Source: Bacillus alkalisoli (GTDB lineage Bacteria > Bacillota > Bacilli > Bacillales > Bacillaceae_I). Taken from it: a stretch of 64,000 bases of DNA. The DNA is taken from positions 1,506,665 through 1,570,664 of the forward strand of contig NZ_KZ454944.1 in assembly GCF_002797415.1 (NCBI RefSeq). Reading direction: 5' to 3'. How positions within the stretch are numbered: position 1 is the stretch's first letter; each line of letters starts with the position of its first letter. The position numbers were made by a program, and so were the translations under genes. Shown piece after piece: positions 18,163 to 28,094 of this stretch. The notes below the pieces were generated by a model. That model saw only the letters and a list, made by a program, of their open reading frames with translations. It did no database searches and had not been told where the DNA came from.

Positions 18163-19131
18163 TTGATAATAAAATATAGAAATAAGCCTTTAAAAATACA
18201 AACATATGAAGCATTTTTAACTAGACTTTCCCAAAATCACTACAAAAGACATTTAATAGAATCCGATTTCGGCAAGTATAATGCTGGTTTTCAAGGTGAA
18301 AAGGCTACAGATTACCAACTTCAATATATTTGTCCCAGCACATTTAACATTATTCAAAACCTGAGGCTAAAAGTAGATGGAATTACATCACAAAACGATT
18401 CCGTTGTTTATTCAAAGAAACAATTTAATATAATTGAAGCAAAAAATTATAGTGGCGAAGTCATATTTGATGAGGCTCAAGTAATTAAGATTAACAATAA
18501 TGGTAAAAAAGAGAGTTATACAAATCCAATTTGGCAAGTACAAAGGCAAGAACATATGCTTAGAAAATGGCTAAACTACAACAACTTCCCCTCAATTCCA
18601 ATTAACTCATTTGTTGTTATAACAAACCCTACTACAATATTTGATGTTACAAAACTACCTCCTAACCTTGCTAAGAAAGTCATCGGTATAGATGCCCTAC
18701 CTTGGAAAATTCAAGAATTAGACGAAAAAATAAAATATACAAAATACAATACAGAACAATTCAATTTAGTTGGAGAAAAGTTGGTACAAGATCATAAGCC
18801 TGAAAAGATCGACATTTTATCCAAATACGGAGTTAATAAAGATGAAATAATATTAGGTGCAAAATGTCCTAAATGCAATGCTCTACCTTTGGAATTAAAA
18901 AACAATAAATGGAAGTGCATCAATAACTGTAAAGTGAAGACTAAAGATATCGTCCAACATTCATTAATTGACTATTCATTATTAATCTCGTCCAGTTTTA
19001 GTAATAGTGAGTTCAGAGAATTCTTTAATTTACCATCTCAAATTAGAGCTAAAAATATACTAAAAAATATAAATTTAATCCAAACAGGAAAATGCAAACA
19101 CACCCGTTACCACCTCCCCCTAACCGACTAA
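18163..19131 (+). CDS. NERD-domain nuclease-related protein
   Basis: 322 aa. Residues about 40-150 fit the NERD (nuclease-related) fold: FQGEKATDYQL, then FNIIEAKNYSG, whose E-x-K resembles the PD-(D/E)XK core. A C-terminal zinc-ribbon-like set, CPKCNALPL and CINNC, lies near residues 234-256. TTG 18163 is 8 bases after GGAGTG. The gene is AT-rich compared with the bkd genes, has no obvious terminator and sits alone between conserved operons, suggesting an acquired accessory gene. Function unknown; NERD proteins are only predicted nucleases. Confidence 0.8.
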   Translation: MIIKYRNKPLKIQTYEAFLTRLSQNHYKRHLIESDFGKYNAGFQGEKATDYQLQYICPSTFNIIQNLRLKVDGITSQNDSVVYSKKQFNIIEAKNYSGEVIFDEAQVIKINNNGKKESYTNPIWQVQRQEHMLRKWLNYNNFPSIPINSFVVITNPTTIFDVTKLPPNLAKKVIGIDALPWKIQELDEKIKYTKYNTEQFNLVGEKLVQDHKPEKIDILSKYGVNKDEIILGAKCPKCNALPLELKNNKWKCINNCKVKTKDIVQHSLIDYSLLISSSFSNSEFREFFNLPSQIRAKNILKNINLIQTGKCKHTRYHLPLTD

Positions 19132-19219
19132 CCAATCCCAAAAACAATTAAGTTGTTACTTACAACCACATTATATTAAAATAAAAATTAGAAATAGTTC
19201 AAAATTTGTTACAATAAGG

Positions 19220-19234
19220 TGTAAGCGGTTACCA
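19220..19234 (+). promoter_or_regulatory. Candidate CcpA cre site before mutA
   Basis: TGTAAGCGGTTACCA contains the palindrome GTAAGCGGTTAC and matches the cre consensus at 13 of 14 positions. It lies just downstream of a possible -10 (TACAAT, 19210-19215), a position suited to CcpA repression. Confidence 0.65.
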
Positions 19235-19276
19235 ACGCGCACAACCAACACCAGACGGCATCTAAGGGGGATGAAG

Positions 19277-21124
19277 ATGGACACGACGAATTTTCCAAAC
19301 ATGAAAAATAGTAGTTTTCCAAATGCAACAAAAGAAGAATGGATTGCAAAAGTCGAGCAAACATTAAAAGGAAAACTAGTAGATTCATTAAATAGCAGAA
19401 CGTACGAAGCAATTGTACGACAACCATTGTATACGGAAGCACCAAACACAACACCGCTTCCACAAACAAAAAACAACAACTCATGGCTAGTAAGTCAAAC
19501 ACTACAGCCTCAATCAACACTAAAAGAAACAAATGAACAAATTAAAGGTGAATTACATTATGGCTTGCAGGCTATAAACTTTTACACCTATCCTTCTACA
19601 AACCAGAATGCCATTACCATTACAAAAGTAGAAGAATTAGAGCAGGTATTAGATGGTATTGATATTACAAACGTACCTTTGCACGTACATACTGGCACTA
19701 ACTCCAAACATTTCTTAGAAATTCTATTATACTATACAAAAGAACCTCAATTATTAAGTGGCTACATCGGGGCCGATCCAATCGGCACATTAGCAGCCAA
19801 TGGAGAAGTACCAGACCTACCAACTCAACTCGACGAAATGGCAGAAACAATCAAACTTTGCCAAAACAACAATTTAAACGTCAAAACTATATGGATTGAC
19901 TCACAACCCTACCACAATGCAGGAGCAAATGCCGTTCAAGAATTGGCAATATCCGTTACAACTGCTGTGGAGTATATATCGCAACTACAAAAAAGAGGAC
20001 TAACTCCAGAAGAAATCGCCAACCAAATCGTATTCACTTTCTCTATCGGCAGCGACTTTTTTATGGAAATCGCTAAATTAAGAGCAGCAAAAATTATTTG
20101 GTCAAACATACAAAAAGAATTTGGTCTAAACCAAACACCAATGACCATTCATGCAAGAACATCAAAATTCAATAAATCGTTCCTTGACCAACACGTAAAC
20201 ATGCTCCGTACAACAACCGAAGCTTTTGCAGCAGCTATAGGTGGAGTAGACAGTTTAAACATTGACAGTTTTGCAAACGCTAACGACGCTTTCTCTAGGA
20301 GAATTGCTCGCAACACACATTATATTTTAAAAGAAGAGTCATTCTTAGACAAAGTTATGGACCCTGCTTCAGGTTCGTATTATATAGAAACATTAACGCA
20401 CGAACTAGCAGAAATCACTTGGGCTTATTTCCAAGAAATCGAGTCAGAAGGCGGCATCTTGGCTTCATTAAAATCAAGCTCCATCCAAAATGACATCAAA
20501 ATGATTGCCGACTTAAAACTTCAAGATGTGAAAAATAGAAAGAAAAAGCTCGTTGGAGTTAACATGTACGCTATTATCCAAGAAAATATTTTCTCAGAAA
20601 AAAAAGACACAAATACACGAACGAACAAAACAACAATCCAACCGCTAAAAGCAATCCATCTAGCGGAGCCATTTGAGCAATTACGACTACAAGCAAAAGA
20701 ATTTGAAAAAAGGACGGGCCAACTTCCAGAGGCAACGCTAATAAACATTGGGGAGCTAAAAGATCATAAACCGCGAACTGATTTTGCAACGAGCTTCTTA
20801 TATGTGGGGGGAGTTAACACATCTAGTAGCCCTAGCTTAACGACACAAGATACAGTAAAAGACTGGTTACAATCCAACCAAGAAATCTCGAAAGTAGTAA
20901 TTATTTGTGGTTCAGATACAACGTACGATGAAATGTTAACGAATACTGTGAAAGAAGTGAAAGCTGCATTACCAAGTACTTACATTATAGTAGCAGGCAA
21001 TCGAAAAGACGAAGTTGCATTAATGGGAGCAGGTGTGCATGATTTTATTCACTTGCGTTCTAATTGCTACACACAACTAGTTGCCATTCAAGAAGTATTA
21101 GAGGTGATAACAGATGAGGCCTAA
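19277..21124 (+). CDS. mutA: Methylmalonyl-CoA mutase small subunit
   Basis: Non-catalytic partner of MutB in the heterodimeric, adenosylcobalamin-dependent enzyme. 615 aa with the MM-CoA mutase barrel region ([37 protein letters not shown]) and a degenerate C-terminal B12-like domain lacking the DxHxxG motif, as in known small subunits. ATG 19277 has GGGGG six bases upstream; ATG 19271 overlaps it and is less likely. Overlaps mutB by 11 bp. Preceded by a candidate cre site. Confidence 0.95.
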   Translation: MDTTNFPNMKNSSFPNATKEEWIAKVEQTLKGKLVDSLNSRTYEAIVRQPLYTEAPNTTPLPQTKNNNSWLVSQTLQPQSTLKETNEQIKGELHYGLQAINFYTYPSTNQNAITITKVEELEQVLDGIDITNVPLHVHTGTNSKHFLEILLYYTKEPQLLSGYIGADPIGTLAANGEVPDLPTQLDEMAETIKLCQNNNLNVKTIWIDSQPYHNAGANAVQELAISVTTAVEYISQLQKRGLTPEEIANQIVFTFSIGSDFFMEIAKLRAAKIIWSNIQKEFGLNQTPMTIHARTSKFNKSFLDQHVNMLRTTTEAFAAAIGGVDSLNIDSFANANDAFSRRIARNTHYILKEESFLDKVMDPASGSYYIETLTHELAEITWAYFQEIESEGGILASLKSSSIQNDIKMIADLKLQDVKNRKKKLVGVNMYAIIQENIFSEKKDTNTRTNKTTIQPLKAIHLAEPFEQLRLQAKEFEKRTGQLPEATLINIGELKDHKPRTDFATSFLYVGGVNTSSSPSLTTQDTVKDWLQSNQEISKVVIICGSDTTYDEMLTNTVKEVKAALPSTYIIVAGNRKDEVALMGAGVHDFIHLRSNCYTQLVAIQEVLEVITDEA

Positions 21125-23288
21125 TTTTTCAAAAGTAAAATTACAAACAAACACAGTAAAAGAAGAACTATCAGTGGAACAAATAGACGATTTATTTTTT
21201 GAAACGAACGAAAAAATTAAAATTAAAGCTCAGTACAAGCAAGAAGATGTCCAAAAGGCAGACCACCTAGATACGTTACCTGGTATCGCACCGTATACCA
21301 GAGGGCCGTACCCAACGATGTATGTGAATAGGCCGTGGACGATACGTCAGTATGCAGGATTCTCCACAGCTGAAGAAAGTAATGCTTTTTACCGTCGTAA
21401 TTTAGCGATGGGACAAAAAGGTTTATCTGTTGCATTCGATTTAGCCACTCACCGTGGATATGATTCCGATCATCCACGCGTAGTTGGGGATGTTGGAAAA
21501 GCGGGAGTAGCCATTGATTCAATCCTTGATATGAAGGTGCTTTTTGATGGAATTCCACTCGATCAAATGTCTGTTTCCATGACAATGAACGGTGCTGTTT
21601 TACCGATTATGGCTTTTTACATCGTAACAGCAGAAGAGCAAGGTGTGTCAAAAGAACAGCTTGCTGGTACTATTCAAAATGATATTTTAAAAGAGTATAT
21701 GGTTCGTAACACGTACATTTATCCACCAGAAATGTCGATGCGTATCATTGGGGATATTTTCTCCTACACATCCCAACATATGCCGAAGTTTAACAGTATT
21801 AGTATTTCAGGCTACCATATGCAAGAAGCAGGTGCACCGGCTGATATTGAGCTAGCATACACATTAGCGGACGGACTGGAATATGTTCGCACAGGTTTAG
21901 AAGCTGGAATCGATATTGATAAATTTGCCCCGAGACTGTCGTTCTTCTGGGCGGTTGGCATGAACTTTTTCATGGAAGTGGCAAAAATGCGTGCGGCTCG
22001 GTATATATGGGCAAAGATGTTGAAACAGTTTAATCCAAAAAACGAAAAGTCAATGGCATTACGAACACATTCTCAAACTTCTGGTTGGAGTTTAACCGAG
22101 CAGGACCCGTTTAATAACGTCGCAAGAACGGCCATTGAGGCGCTTGCTGCAGCGAATGGTCATACACAGTCATTGCATACAAATGCATTAGATGAAGCGA
22201 TCGCGCTACCAACCGATTTTTCAGCGCGAATTGCAAGAAACACACAGCTATATTTACAAGATGAAACGGAGATAACAAGAGTGATTGATCCGTGGGGTGG
22301 TTCTTATTATGTAGAAACGTTAACGAAAGAACTAATAGACCGTGCGTGGAAACATATTGAAGAGATCGAGTCTTTAGGAGGTATGGCTAAAGCGATCGAA
22401 ACGGGACTTCCGAAGATGCGAATTGAAGAAGCAGCTGCAAGGCGTCAAGCGAAAATTGACTCTGGTACGGAATCTATCATAGGTGTAAACAAGTTCAAAT
22501 TAGAAAAAGAAGATACAAACATTGAAATATTGGACATTAATAATGAAGAAGTTTTACAAAAACAAATCAAACGTCTTGAGCAATTAAGAGAGAATAGAAA
22601 TGAAGCGGAAGTTGCACAAAAGCTAGCTGCCATTATAAAAGCGGCAGAAACAAACACAGGAAACCTATTAGAATTAGCTGTAGAAGCAGCAAGAGCTAGA
22701 GCGAGTCTTGGAGAAATTTCAGAAGCAGTTGAAAAAGTTTCTGGACGTCATCGAGCGGTAATCCGTTCTATCAGTGGCGTGTATAGCACTGAATTTTCTA
22801 ATGAAGAAGAAGTTCGACTCGTTAAAGAAAAAACAGATGAATTTTTCGATTTAGAAGGTAGAAGACCTCGCATTATGATTGCAAAAATGGGGCAAGATGG
22901 CCACGACCGCGGAGCTAAAGTTATTGCCACAGCATTTAGCGACTTAGGATTTGATGTGGATATTGGACCTCTTTTCCAAACACCTGAAGAAACAGCACTA
23001 CAAGCAGTAGAAAATGATGTACATGTTGTTGGGATTAGCTCGCTTGCTGCAGGACACAAAACACTACTTCCAAAGCTAGTAGAAGAGCTAAAGAAGTTAG
23101 GTAGAGAAGATATTTTAGTTGTAATTGGTGGCGTTATTCCTTATAAAGACTACGAGTTCCTTTATGGGAAAGGAGCCTGTGCTATTTTTGGACCAGGTAC
23201 TGTCATTCCAGTAGCTGCTGAAAAAGTGTTAGAAGAAATCTTCGAACGTCTCGGATACGAGGAAGTGGAAGAAGAAAATGGCGAGTAA
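21114..23288 (+). CDS. mutB: Methylmalonyl-CoA mutase large (catalytic) subunit
   Basis: Interconverts (R)-methylmalonyl-CoA and succinyl-CoA. 724 aa. Substrate barrel with [20 protein letters not shown] and [16 protein letters not shown]-terminal cobalamin domain with the base-off histidine motif DGHDRG followed by SLAAGH and VVIGGV. GAGGTG seven bases before ATG 21114, inside the end of mutA, indicates translational coupling. Final step of propionyl-CoA entry to the TCA cycle. Confidence 0.97.
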   Translation: MRPNFSKVKLQTNTVKEELSVEQIDDLFFETNEKIKIKAQYKQEDVQKADHLDTLPGIAPYTRGPYPTMYVNRPWTIRQYAGFSTAEESNAFYRRNLAMGQKGLSVAFDLATHRGYDSDHPRVVGDVGKAGVAIDSILDMKVLFDGIPLDQMSVSMTMNGAVLPIMAFYIVTAEEQGVSKEQLAGTIQNDILKEYMVRNTYIYPPEMSMRIIGDIFSYTSQHMPKFNSISISGYHMQEAGAPADIELAYTLADGLEYVRTGLEAGIDIDKFAPRLSFFWAVGMNFFMEVAKMRAARYIWAKMLKQFNPKNEKSMALRTHSQTSGWSLTEQDPFNNVARTAIEALAAANGHTQSLHTNALDEAIALPTDFSARIARNTQLYLQDETEITRVIDPWGGSYYVETLTKELIDRAWKHIEEIESLGGMAKAIETGLPKMRIEEAAARRQAKIDSGTESIIGVNKFKLEKEDTNIEILDINNEEVLQKQIKRLEQLRENRNEAEVAQKLAAIIKAAETNTGNLLELAVEAARARASLGEISEAVEKVSGRHRAVIRSISGVYSTEFSNEEEVRLVKEKTDEFFDLEGRRPRIMIAKMGQDGHDRGAKVIATAFSDLGFDVDIGPLFQTPEETALQAVENDVHVVGISSLAAGHKTLLPKLVEELKKLGREDILVVIGGVIPYKDYEFLYGKGACAIFGPGTVIPVAAEKVLEEIFERLGYEEVEEENGE

Positions 23289-24291
23289 AAAACGAAAGCT
23301 CGTGAAAAAAGCAGACACTGATTTAAACAAGTTAAGAGACGAAATAGTGAATGGCAATCGCACGAGCCTAGCAAAAGCAATTACCCTTGTAGAAAGTAAT
23401 GCAGAGCGGCACTTCCAACAAAGCCAGGAAGTGCTGCAAAAAGTAATGCCCCATACAGGTAATTCCATACGAATAGGCATTACTGGGGTACCAGGTGCAG
23501 GCAAAAGTACATTCATTGAGGCATTTGGCTTATTTTTAGTAGAGCAAGGAAAAAAAGTAGCAGTGTTAGCTGTTGATCCATCTAGCACGAAAAGTGGTGG
23601 GAGCATTCTCGGTGATAAAACGAGAATGGAGCAATTGGCTAGGCATCCGAGAGCATTCATTCGTCCTTCCCCATCGAGTGGTTCGTTAGGTGGAGTACAT
23701 CGTAAAACACGCGAAAGTATTTTACTTTGTGAAGCGGCTGGCTTTGACGTTATTTTAGTTGAGACAGTAGGAGTAGGACAAAGTGAAGGGCTTGTACGAG
23801 ATATGGTCGATTTTTTCTTGCTACTTGTTTTAACAGGTGCAGGGGATGAATTGCAAGGAATGAAAAAAGGAATTATGGAGTTAGTGGATACCATTGTCGT
23901 AAATAAAGCAGACGGTGAAAATGTAAAAAAGGCAAAGAAAACGGCCGAAGAATATAATCAAATTCTACATTTTCTTCAACCTGCCACACCAAGTTGGACC
24001 CCAAGTGCATTAACTTGTTCTTCTTTATACTATGAGGGAATGAGTGATGTTTGGTCACAAATTCAAACTTTTCAACAAGAAATGAAGCAGTCTGGATTTT
24101 TCGAACAAAGAAGAAATGAACAAAAAGAAAAATGGCTTGATGCATCGCTAAAAATGCATATCGAACGATTATTTTTCCAGCAAGCCATCGTGAAAAATAA
24201 CTTGCCCTTGTACCGTGAAAAAATAAAAAAAGATGAACTCTCCGTCTCCAAAGCCGTTCAAGAACTCATCGAACTTTATCAAAAAACATAA
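23278..24291 (+). CDS. meaB: Methylmalonyl-CoA mutase chaperone GTPase MeaB
   Basis: G3E-family GTPase that gates cobalamin loading and protects the mutase. 337 aa, P-loop [13 protein letters not shown] near residue 66, GDKTRM switch, [14 protein letters not shown] and the guanine specificity motif VNKAD. Overlaps mutB by 11 bp, so it is the third gene of a coupled mutA-mutB-meaB operon. Formerly annotated argK. Confidence 0.95.
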   Translation: MASKKRKLVKKADTDLNKLRDEIVNGNRTSLAKAITLVESNAERHFQQSQEVLQKVMPHTGNSIRIGITGVPGAGKSTFIEAFGLFLVEQGKKVAVLAVDPSSTKSGGSILGDKTRMEQLARHPRAFIRPSPSSGSLGGVHRKTRESILLCEAAGFDVILVETVGVGQSEGLVRDMVDFFLLLVLTGAGDELQGMKKGIMELVDTIVVNKADGENVKKAKKTAEEYNQILHFLQPATPSWTPSALTCSSLYYEGMSDVWSQIQTFQQEMKQSGFFEQRRNEQKEKWLDASLKMHIERLFFQQAIVKNNLPLYREKIKKDELSVSKAVQELIELYQKT

Positions 24292-24297
24292 AAAAGA

Positions 24298-24326
24298 GGA
24301 AAGTGCCCGCATAGCACTTTCCTTCA
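24298..24326 (+). terminator. Probable terminator of the mut operon
   Basis: Stem GGAAAGTGC (24298-24306) / GCACTTTCC (24314-24322), 6 bp after meaB, with a short T/C tail. Confidence 0.7.
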
Positions 24327-24445
24327 TCTAGGGAGTATAGGGGTATGGATATCTAGATGTATTTATATAATACCCTGAGTTTTTCATATTAAACATGATG
24401 GTGTAATTATTTTTAAGTTCTTTTTGTTTTTTCTTTAGAATTATT

Positions 24446-24606
24446 AGTGAATTGGAGCGGAAGGCACCTGACTCTTGCGGGAAGTAGAGCGAAGCGTGAG
24501 ACCCCACAGGCGGGACGCCGAGGAGTAGGTTTTACCACGATAGTGAAAATAACCTTCCACTAAGCTCCCCGCGGAAAGCAGGTTCCTGTAGCGGAAAGGA
24601 ACGGTA
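24446..24606. repeat. Intergenic repeat element, copy A
   Basis: A GC-rich stretch inside AT-rich intergenic DNA, with TGACTCTTGCGGGAAG, GAGACCCCACAGGCGGGA, CGAGGAG and CCCCGCGGAAAGCAGG. It shares the same ordered blocks with the element at 27737 and resembles a repeat I remember from many Bacillaceae intergenic regions. No convincing ORF. It occupies most of the 413 bp gap between meaB and brxB. Whether it is a structured RNA or a non-autonomous mobile element is open. Confidence 0.75.
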
Positions 24607-24704
24607 AATCAGAGAAAACTTGAAGAAACACATTCATTTAATTGTAATTTTATTATTATTATTGGTATGATATACATATAGAAAAAAATGAGGTGAAACA
24701 CAAT

Positions 24705-25142
24705 ATGAATATAGATTTTAATATGTTTATGAACGATGTCGTTCAACAAGCACGAGCAGATATGGACAATGCTGGTTATGAGCACTTACGCACACCAGAA
24801 GATGTGGAAGAAGCATTCGCACGTAAAGGTGTAACATTAGTATTAGTAAACTCAGTATGTGGATGTGCTGGCGGAATTGCTAGACCTTCTGCTGCTCATG
24901 CGGTTCATTATGATAAGCGACCAAATTATTTAGTAACCGTTTTTGCTGGACAAGATAAAGAAGCAACAGAAAAAGCACGTGAATATTTCGAAGGCTATCC
25001 ACCTTCCTCTCCATCATTTGCTATATTAAAAGATGGAAAGATCTTAACAATGGTGGAGCGTCACGAAATTGAAGGACATTCACCAATGTCTGTTATTTCT
25101 AAATTACAAGGTTACTTCGACGAGTATTGTGAAGAAGTATAA
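24705..25142 (+). CDS. brxB: Bacilliredoxin BrxB (YqiW family)
   Basis: Removes bacillithiol from mixed disulfides on proteins. 145 aa, same as B. subtilis YqiW. Active site C52-G-C54 in VCGCAGG, and a thioredoxin-like fold. ATG 24705 lies 9 bases after GAGGTG; the in-frame GTG at 24693 lies inside that site. B. subtilis yqiW occupies the same slot between bkd and artPQR. Confidence 0.93.
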   Translation: MNIDFNMFMNDVVQQARADMDNAGYEHLRTPEDVEEAFARKGVTLVLVNSVCGCAGGIARPSAAHAVHYDKRPNYLVTVFAGQDKEATEKAREYFEGYPPSSPSFAILKDGKILTMVERHEIEGHSPMSVISKLQGYFDEYCEEV

Positions 25143-25152
25143 AAACAACTGG

Positions 25153-25184
25153 AAGAGAGGCTATAAAAGCTTCTCTTTTTTCTT
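25153..25184 (+). terminator. Terminator of brxB
   Basis: Stem AAGAGAGGCT (25153-25162) / AGCTTCTCTT (25168-25177), one G-T pair, followed by a T-run. Confidence 0.85.
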
Positions 25185-25292
25185 TCCAAAAAAGGAATAA
25201 GCTCCTAAAAGTAGAATAATATTAGTTGATTGCATAAAAACCTTTACTAAAAATTCAGAATTTTATAACTTAAATTATATTTAAAAATAGTA

Positions 25293-25320
25293 TTGTATAA
25301 AAATTCATCTGTGATAGAAT
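25293..25320 (+). promoter_or_regulatory. artP promoter overlapped by an ARG box
   Basis: TTGTAT (25293-25298), 16 bp, extended -10 TGATAGAAT (25312-25320). The ARG box TGTATAAAAATTCA (25294-25307) matches TGAATWWWWATTCA except one base and covers the -35 and spacer, so arginine-loaded ArgR would block RNA polymerase. Confidence 0.7.
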
Positions 25321-25329
25321 ACATAATAT

Positions 25330-25363
25330 CGAATTAATATTCATGAAGATGTATAAAAATTAG
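25330..25363 (+). promoter_or_regulatory. Downstream ARG boxes before artP
   Basis: CGAATTAATATTCA (25330-25343) differs from the ARG consensus at one base; a weaker half-matching TGTATAAAAATTAG follows at 25350-25363. With the promoter box this gives a cluster of two strong and one weak site over 70 bp. Confidence 0.6.
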
Positions 25364-25374
25364 GGGGAACGAAA

Positions 25375-26151
25375 ATGAAAAAGTGGATGAAATTGTTTAT
25401 AGTAATGTCAATCTTAAGTTTAGTTTTAGCAGCATGTGGAACGAATACACCTAACACAGGTGGAGAAGAAAAGAAAGTATTGAAAATGGGTACTTCAGCG
25501 GATTACCCACCGTTTGAGTTTATTGACACAGCAAATGGCGACGAGATCATCGGTTTTGACATAGACTTAGCGAAAGCAATTACAAAAGAACTAGGTTATG
25601 AGATTGTTATTGAGGATATTGATTTTGGTAGTTTAATAACAGCAATGAAGTCTAATCAAATTGATTTCATATTAGCTGGAATGACGCCAACAGAAGAGCG
25701 TTTAAAAGAAGCTGATTTTACAGATATTTATTTCTTAGCTAACCATATGATTGTTACAAAGAAAGATAGCAATATTAATAGCATTGAAGATTTAGCTGGT
25801 AAAACGATCGGTGTTCAACTTGGTTCTATTCAACAAGAAGAAGCAGAAGCAATCGCAGAAGAAATTGATGTAAAAATTGAAACGCGCGACAGAATTCCAC
25901 ACTTAATCTCTGAAGTGAAAATCGGCCGTGTTGATGCAGTAATCATCGAAGATACAGTGATGAAAGGCTACTTAGAAAAAGAAAAAGATTTAACTGGATT
26001 CATCCTTGATACAGACGAAGGCGGTTCTGCCATTGCCCTTCCGAAAGATAGCCCATTAACTGCTGAGTTCAACCGTGTTTTAAATGAAATGAAAGAAAAC
26101 GGGGAACTTGAGAAGCTTGTTCTTAAATGGTTTGGTGACGGAGAAGAGTAA
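25375..26151 (+). CDS. artP: Arginine-type ABC transporter substrate-binding lipoprotein
   Basis: 258 aa solute-binding protein (SBP_bac_3 family). The signal peptide ends in the lipobox LAAC with lipidated C21. The ligand-binding lobes have MGTSADYPPFEFID and GKTIGVQLGSIQQEEA. GGGGG precedes the ATG. Ortholog of B. subtilis yqiX/artP by context. The ARG boxes before it support an arginine-related substrate. Confidence 0.9.
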   Translation: MKKWMKLFIVMSILSLVLAACGTNTPNTGGEEKKVLKMGTSADYPPFEFIDTANGDEIIGFDIDLAKAITKELGYEIVIEDIDFGSLITAMKSNQIDFILAGMTPTEERLKEADFTDIYFLANHMIVTKKDSNINSIEDLAGKTIGVQLGSIQQEEAEAIAEEIDVKIETRDRIPHLISEVKIGRVDAVIIEDTVMKGYLEKEKDLTGFILDTDEGGSAIALPKDSPLTAEFNRVLNEMKENGELEKLVLKWFGDGEE

Positions 26152-26179
26152 TAGAAAGACGATAATCAACATGAAGAAT

Positions 26180-26206
26180 GAAAAGAGGGGGCTAACTCCT
26201 CTTTTC
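26180..26206 (+). other. Intercistronic hairpin after artP
   Basis: Stem GAAAAGAGG (26180-26188) / CCTCTTTTC (26198-26206), followed by ATTTCTT. It is terminator-like but lies within the artPQR operon, so partial readthrough is likely. Confidence 0.7.
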
Positions 26207-26254
26207 ATTTCTTACTTAAACAAAGAACTAAATTTCTTTGTTTAAGTAAGAAAT
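26207..26254 (+). repeat. Perfect 21 bp inverted repeat between artP and artQ
   Basis: Arms 26207-26227 and 26234-26254 are perfectly complementary around the six-base loop CTAAAT, and the element abuts the preceding hairpin. It is likely an mRNA stability element that keeps the binding protein more abundant than the permease, as in other ABC operons (inference). Confidence 0.85.
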
Positions 26255-26280
26255 AGCTGAATAGGAAAGGAACGATTCAC

Positions 26281-26934
26281 TTGAATTTTGCTGGAATTGT
26301 AGATTCAATACCATATATATTAAAAGGGCTTGGTATTACACTTCAAGTAGTGACCATGGCTGGAATACTTGGATTTATTATCGGAACCCTTCTTGCTCTT
26401 TGTAAAATTGGACGAGTAAAAGTGTTATCTTGGATAGCAGATGCATATACATCCATTTTCCGTGGTACGCCTCTTGTTTTACAATTAACAATTATATATT
26501 ACGGATTCCCACAAATGTTTGATATCGTATTAACTCCCGTAGTTGCAGCCGTTTTGGCATTTGGTTTTAACTCTGGTGCATACATATCCGAAGTCATTAG
26601 AGCAGGGATAAATGCTGTCGATAAAGGTCAAAAAGAAGCGGCAATGGCACTTGGTGTACCGTATCGTCAAATGATGAAAGATATCATTTTACCGCAAGCA
26701 TTAAAAAACATTTTGCCTGCATTAGTGAATGAATACATTACATTAACAAAAGAGTCTGCGGTCGTAACGATCATTGGACTAGCTGATATTATGAGACGTG
26801 CGATGGTAGTAGGGGCAAACACATTCTTAAATGTAGAAGCATTACTATTTGCGGGTGCAATCTACTATGTATTAGTGATGATTTTAACACTCTTCGGTAA
26901 GTGGTTAGAGAGGAGATTACGTAAAAGTGATTAA
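26281..26934 (+). CDS. artQ: Arginine-type ABC transporter permease
   Basis: 217 aa inner-membrane permease of the HisM/GlnP type with about five transmembrane helices. The cytoplasmic EAA loop [17 protein letters not shown] couples to the ATPase. TTG 26281 follows AAAGGAAC. It overlaps artR by 8 bp. Confidence 0.93.
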   Translation: MNFAGIVDSIPYILKGLGITLQVVTMAGILGFIIGTLLALCKIGRVKVLSWIADAYTSIFRGTPLVLQLTIIYYGFPQMFDIVLTPVVAAVLAFGFNSGAYISEVIRAGINAVDKGQKEAAMALGVPYRQMMKDIILPQALKNILPALVNEYITLTKESAVVTIIGLADIMRRAMVVGANTFLNVEALLFAGAIYYVLVMILTLFGKWLERRLRKSD

Positions 26935-27649
26935 GGTAGAAAACTTAAATAAATCGTTTGGTAAATTAGAAGTATTAAAAGGTATTTCAACTGAAATTAA
27001 AAAAGGGGAAGTTGTGGCGATTATTGGTCCGTCTGGCTCTGGTAAATCCACTTTCTTGCGTTGTATCAACTTACTAGAAACACCAACATCAGGTAGCATT
27101 AATGTGTTAGGTGAAGAAATGACTTCGTCAAAAGCAAACATTATGAAAATCCGCCAAAAAGTTGGGATGGTGTTTCAGCATTTTCACCTTTTTCCACATA
27201 AAACGGTGTTGGAAAACTTAACGTACGCTCCAACTTTCGTAAAAGGTCTATCAAAAGCGGAAGCAGATGAAAAAGCAAAAAAATTATTAAATCAAGTTGG
27301 CTTAGCTGAAAAAGTATTAGAATACCCAAACCGCTTATCTGGTGGACAAAAACAACGTGTGGCAATCGCGAGAGCTTTAGCGATGGATCCAGAAGTAATG
27401 TTATTTGATGAACCAACTTCCGCTCTTGACCCAGAAATGGTAAAAGAAGTGCTAGAAGTGATGAAAAGTTTAGTTCAAACTGGTATGACTATGGCAATCG
27501 TAACACACGAAATGGGCTTCGCACGTGAAGTAGCAGACAGAGTATTATTCTTAGACAACGGCATGCTCGTAGAAGACGCCCCACCAGCAGAATTCTTCAC
27601 ATCACCAAAATCAGAAAGAGCAAAAGTATTCCTAGAAAAAATGCTATAA
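26927..27649 (+). CDS. artR: Arginine-type ABC transporter ATP-binding protein
   Basis: 240 aa ABC ATPase. Walker [11 protein letters not shown]-loop [11 protein letters not shown], signature LSGGQKQR, Walker [15 protein letters not shown] and H-loop IVTHE. GTG 26927 inside the end of artQ, indicating coupling. Polar amino acid transporter subclass. Confidence 0.94.
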   Translation: MIKVENLNKSFGKLEVLKGISTEIKKGEVVAIIGPSGSGKSTFLRCINLLETPTSGSINVLGEEMTSSKANIMKIRQKVGMVFQHFHLFPHKTVLENLTYAPTFVKGLSKAEADEKAKKLLNQVGLAEKVLEYPNRLSGGQKQRVAIARALAMDPEVMLFDEPTSALDPEMVKEVLEVMKSLVQTGMTMAIVTHEMGFAREVADRVLFLDNGMLVEDAPPAEFFTSPKSERAKVFLEKML

Positions 27650-27657
27650 AAGAACAA

Positions 27658-27691
27658 ACGTGTGATACATACTTGTATCATGCGTTTTTTA
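27658..27691 (+). terminator. Terminator of artPQR
   Basis: Twelve-base-pair stem with two wobble pairs (27658-27669 / 27674-27685), loop TACT, then a T-run. Confidence 0.88.
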
Positions 27692-27736
27692 TTTTCAAGG
27701 TCTAAAATATATATTTTAGTTTTTAGTTGTAACCTA

Positions 27737-28003
27737 GCGGTGGATTTCCACACAAGCAGTAGACTCCTGCGGGAGAAGCGGGGAGCGGGAGACCCCGCAG
27801 GAGCGTTGCGACGAGGAGGCTCCCGGCGCAACGAAATGTTTGAAGCGGCTCGTTCAGCTCCTACAAGCATAAGGCAGGGGCGAATTGAGGGCGCTTTTTA
27901 CCCTCAAGGCGACAATGTCTTATGACTCGAGGAGCTAGCCGCTGAAACTAGACAAGCCCGCGGAAAGCGAAGCCTTGCACGGAAATCAACAGCGGTTTTG
28001 AAA
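27737..28003. repeat. Intergenic repeat element, copy B, with a nested insert
   Basis: Same ordered blocks as the copy at 24446 (AGACTCCTGCGGGAGAAGCG, GAGACCCCGCAGGAGC, GAGGAGGCTCCCG, CCCGCGGAAAGCGAAG, GGAAATCAACAGCGG). Between the GAGGAGGCTC and CCCGCGGAAAGC blocks lies an extra structured segment (27844-27943). AGCGGT near the left end and CAACAGCGG at the right end flank it. It fills the gap between artR and the peptidase gene; no supported ORF. Confidence 0.75.
27844..27943. repeat. Nested long hairpin insert within copy B
   Basis: Outer arms AGCGGCT/AGCCGCT (27844-27850, 27937-27943), then AGCTCCT/AGGAGCT and CATAAG/CTTATG, with an inner perfect hairpin TTGAGGG (27885-27891) / CCCTCAA (27901-27907). 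The nested palindromes suggest a second repeat family inserted in the first. Confidence 0.7.
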
Positions 28004-28094
28004 ATAGTTGTAAAATTTAATATTCCTAGTATAGAAAAACATGGAAAACGAAAACTATGTATTACTACTTTTTCTTAAGGGGGAGATGTAATAC

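Noticed and set aside
23229-23894. 221 aa open frame antisense to meaB
   Set aside because: Shadow of a well-supported gene; no ribosome site or recognisable domain.
24446-24606. Insertion sequence
   Set aside because: No transposase, no clear terminal inverted repeats or target duplication visible; kept as a repeat element.
27475-27925. Open frames on both strands across the intergenic repeat after artR
   Set aside because: They span a terminator and the GC-rich repeat, with no ribosome sites; treated as non-coding repeat.
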